From contig NZ_JAIFZQ010000008.1 of assembly GCF_019710585.1 (NCBI RefSeq), forward strand, positions 434,001 to 498,000: a stretch of 64,000 nt of DNA, read 5' to 3'. This DNA comes from Arthrobacter sp. MAHUQ-56. Lineage in GTDB: Bacteria > Actinomycetota > Actinomycetes > Actinomycetales > Micrococcaceae. A program made the translations under genes and the position numbers. Position 1 is the stretch's first letter. Every line of letters begins with the position of its first letter. Below the pieces are notes generated by a model, which did no database searches, was not told the DNA's origin, and saw only the letters and a list, made by a program, of their open reading frames with translations. Below, piece by piece: positions 62,435 to 64,000 of this stretch.

Positions 62435-64000
62435 CCGCTGACGGCCAGCGGCCTGCGGTCCCAACTACGGCGGCCGGCCAGGAAGCATTAGGAGCGTCCG
62501 ACGACGAATGGCGGCGCGTGCATCCTGCCTCGCCGTTTGTGCGGGGCTGGGTTGCGCTGGCCGCCATCGTGTTCTTCTTTGGCCGGGACATCTTCGAACG
62601 CCTCCTGCAGGGACAGCCGATCTTCGAGGAGGGCCTGGCCCGGCGGGCTCCGTGGCTCCTGGCCGGCGGCGGTACTGTGCTGGCCGTGGCGGTGCTGGGG
62701 TTCGTCCTCACCTGGTACTTCACCAAGTACCAGGTGTCCGGTGGCTATGTGCGGGTGGACAGCGGATTCCTGTTCCGCCAGCACCGCCAGGCCCGGCTGG
62801 ACCGGGTGCAGGCGATAGACATCGAGCAGCCCCTGCTGGCCCGCATCTTCGGCTTGGCCGAGCTCAAGTTCGAGGTGGCCGACGCCGGCGAGTCGGCAGT
62901 GCGCCTGGCCTACCTGAGGATCGACGACGCCCGCCGGCTTCGCGCCACCATCCTCGCCCAGGCCTCCGGCGCCGTTCCCGCAGCGGAGCACGCCGGCAAC
63001 CACGCACCCGAGGCGCCGGAATACCAGGTACTCACCGTGCCGCCGTCGCGCCTTATCGGTTCGCTGCTGCTGAGCGAGCAAAGCTTCTTCGTGGTGCTGG
63101 GCGGCGTCGCGACAGTGCTGCTGTCCGCCGTGACGGATAACCGCGCCTTCTACTTCTACCTGGTTCCGGCGGCACTGGGCCTCGCAGCCAACTATTGGAA
63201 CCTTTTCACCAAGGGCTACAACTTCACCGCCGCCATCTCGCCCGACGGGATCCGCCTGCGGTACGGGTTGCTGGACACCCAGGCCCAGACGCTCCCGCCC
63301 GGCCGGATCCAGGCGGTGAAGATTGCCCAGCCGCCACTGTGGCGTCCGTTCGGCTGGTACCGGGTGCAGGTCAACGTGGCCGGGTACGGCTTGGCCGGGA
63401 ACGCGGCCGCGGGGAACACCAGGACCACCCTGCTGCCAGTGGGCAAGCTCGCCGACGCCCTGAACATCCTCGCGCTCGTGCTGCCGGATCCCGGCACCAC
63501 GCAACCGGACACGGTGTTCGGGGCCGGACTCGCCGGAAGGGATTCCGACGGCGGATTCGTCACCACGCCGCGCCGGGCCCGGCTGCTGGCACCGCTGGCA
63601 TGGCGCCGGAACGGTTTCACAGCGACCGGCACGGCCCTGTTGATCCGGTCGGGCCGCTGGTGGCGTGAGCTGGTGGTGGTCCCGCACCAGAGGACGCAGT
63701 CAATGGCACTGCACCAAGGCCCCCTGGCGCGCCGTTTCCGGGTGGCGGACCTGGTCCTGCACACCACGGCAGGACCCGTATCCCCTCGGCTGGTCCAGGC
63801 GGGGCTGGATGAGGCGAGGCAGCTCTTCGACGACCAGGCCGCCCGCGCCCGGCTGGCCCGGACGCGGCAGACAACGGAACAATGGCTTCGGCAGGTGGTC
63901 CCGCCGGCAGTAGAAGGCCCGCCGAACGCCGCAGGCGTGGCCGTCGCCGGCAGCGCGCCCGCTGCCCCGACCAACCACCAACAGGAAGGCCCACAGCATG
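62431..64000 (+). CDS. PH-domain (YdbT-like) membrane protein, 3' end off the right edge
   Basis: At least 523 residues are visible from GTG 62431, which overlaps the previous stop (GTGA). Helix pairs at ~38-95 and ~205-250 alternate with PH-like domains: FRQHRQARLDRVQAIDIEQP, a second at ~270-350 (LRYGLLDTQAQTLPPGRIQAVKI) and a third, LIRSGRWWRELVVVPHQRTQSMALHQGPL. The YdbS/YdbT pair is membrane-bound with unknown function. The frame is still open at 64000. An ATG at 63998 in another frame has AGGAAGG upstream and may start the next gene. Confidence 0.82.
   Translation, partial: MTADGQRPAVPTTAAGQEALGASDDEWRRVHPASPFVRGWVALAAIVFFFGRDIFERLLQGQPIFEEGLARRAPWLLAGGGTVLAVAVLGFVLTWYFTKYQVSGGYVRVDSGFLFRQHRQARLDRVQAIDIEQPLLARIFGLAELKFEVADAGESAVRLAYLRIDDARRLRATILAQASGAVPAAEHAGNHAPEAPEYQVLTVPPSRLIGSLLLSEQSFFVVLGGVATVLLSAVTDNRAFYFYLVPAALGLAANYWNLFTKGYNFTAAISPDGIRLRYGLLDTQAQTLPPGRIQAVKIAQPPLWRPFGWYRVQVNVAGYGLAGNAAAGNTRTTLLPVGKLADALNILALVLPDPGTTQPDTVFGAGLAGRDSDGGFVTTPRRARLLAPLAWRRNGFTATGTALLIRSGRWWRELVVVPHQRTQSMALHQGPLARRFRVADLVLHTTAGPVSPRLVQAGLDEARQLFDDQAARARLARTRQTTEQWLRQVVPPAVEGPPNAAGVAVAGSAPAAPTNHQQEGPQH

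Overview
The window is about 64 kb of high-GC actinobacterial chromosome. Frequent GTG/TTG starts, several probable leaderless starts, a fused LysG/LysE lysine-export pair, a hpt-ftsH-folE-folP-folB-folK block and many sugar-oxidation genes point to the Micrococcaceae, most likely Arthrobacter or Pseudarthrobacter. That genus call rests on gene content and order, not on a database search. I saw no rRNA, tRNA, CRISPR array, transposase or prophage gene. Coding density is high and no gene-free stretch exceeds 300 bases.

Layout. 1-9.6 kb: a truncated hybrid histidine kinase, a methyltransferase, a run of stress-type and hypothetical genes (two SDR oxidoreductases, glycerate kinase, a DUF6328/DUF6766 membrane operon, a disordered acidic protein) and a glycosyltransferase. 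9.6-15.2 kb: a four-gene sugar or inositol oxidation operon (two TIM-barrel isomerases, two Gfo/Idh/MocA dehydrogenases) read away from a ROK regulator. 15.2-25.3 kb: a GH13 trehalose-synthase-like enzyme, a GAF-ANTAR protein coupled to an SGNH hydrolase, a uracil/xanthine permease facing a RutE-like nitroreductase, a 2H phosphoesterase, phosphoglucomutase and a NERD protein. 25.3-32.5 kb: lysG/lysE, then a GntR-controlled operon of a MatC-type carrier, a CoA-transferase and a fused carboxyltransferase.

32.5-50.2 kb: small membrane and hypothetical proteins, an amidase, rhodanese-pheA, a lipid kinase, serS, an AbiEi-like protein, a HAD phosphatase, a histidine phosphatase, a large HPII-type catalase divergent from phosphoketolase, a DUF429 protein and a carboxylesterase. 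50.2-64 kb: a housekeeping block, ppa | dacB - zinc metalloprotease - tilS - hpt - (LacI regulator) - ftsH - folE - folP - folB - folK - DUF3180 - two PH-domain membrane proteins. It makes tetrahydrofolate precursors, salvages purines, modifies tRNA-Ile and maintains envelope quality.

The most unusual signals are non-coding. Two different families of long, near-perfect inverted repeats each occur as a pair flanking one gene (the 2H phosphoesterase and the AbiEi-like gene). In the first family the arms show a compensatory base-pair change. A short palindrome, TAAG-N4-CTTA, recurs in four control regions of stress-type genes. The most interesting coding signal is the MatC / CoA-transferase / fused carboxyltransferase operon, which has no biotin enzyme beside it.
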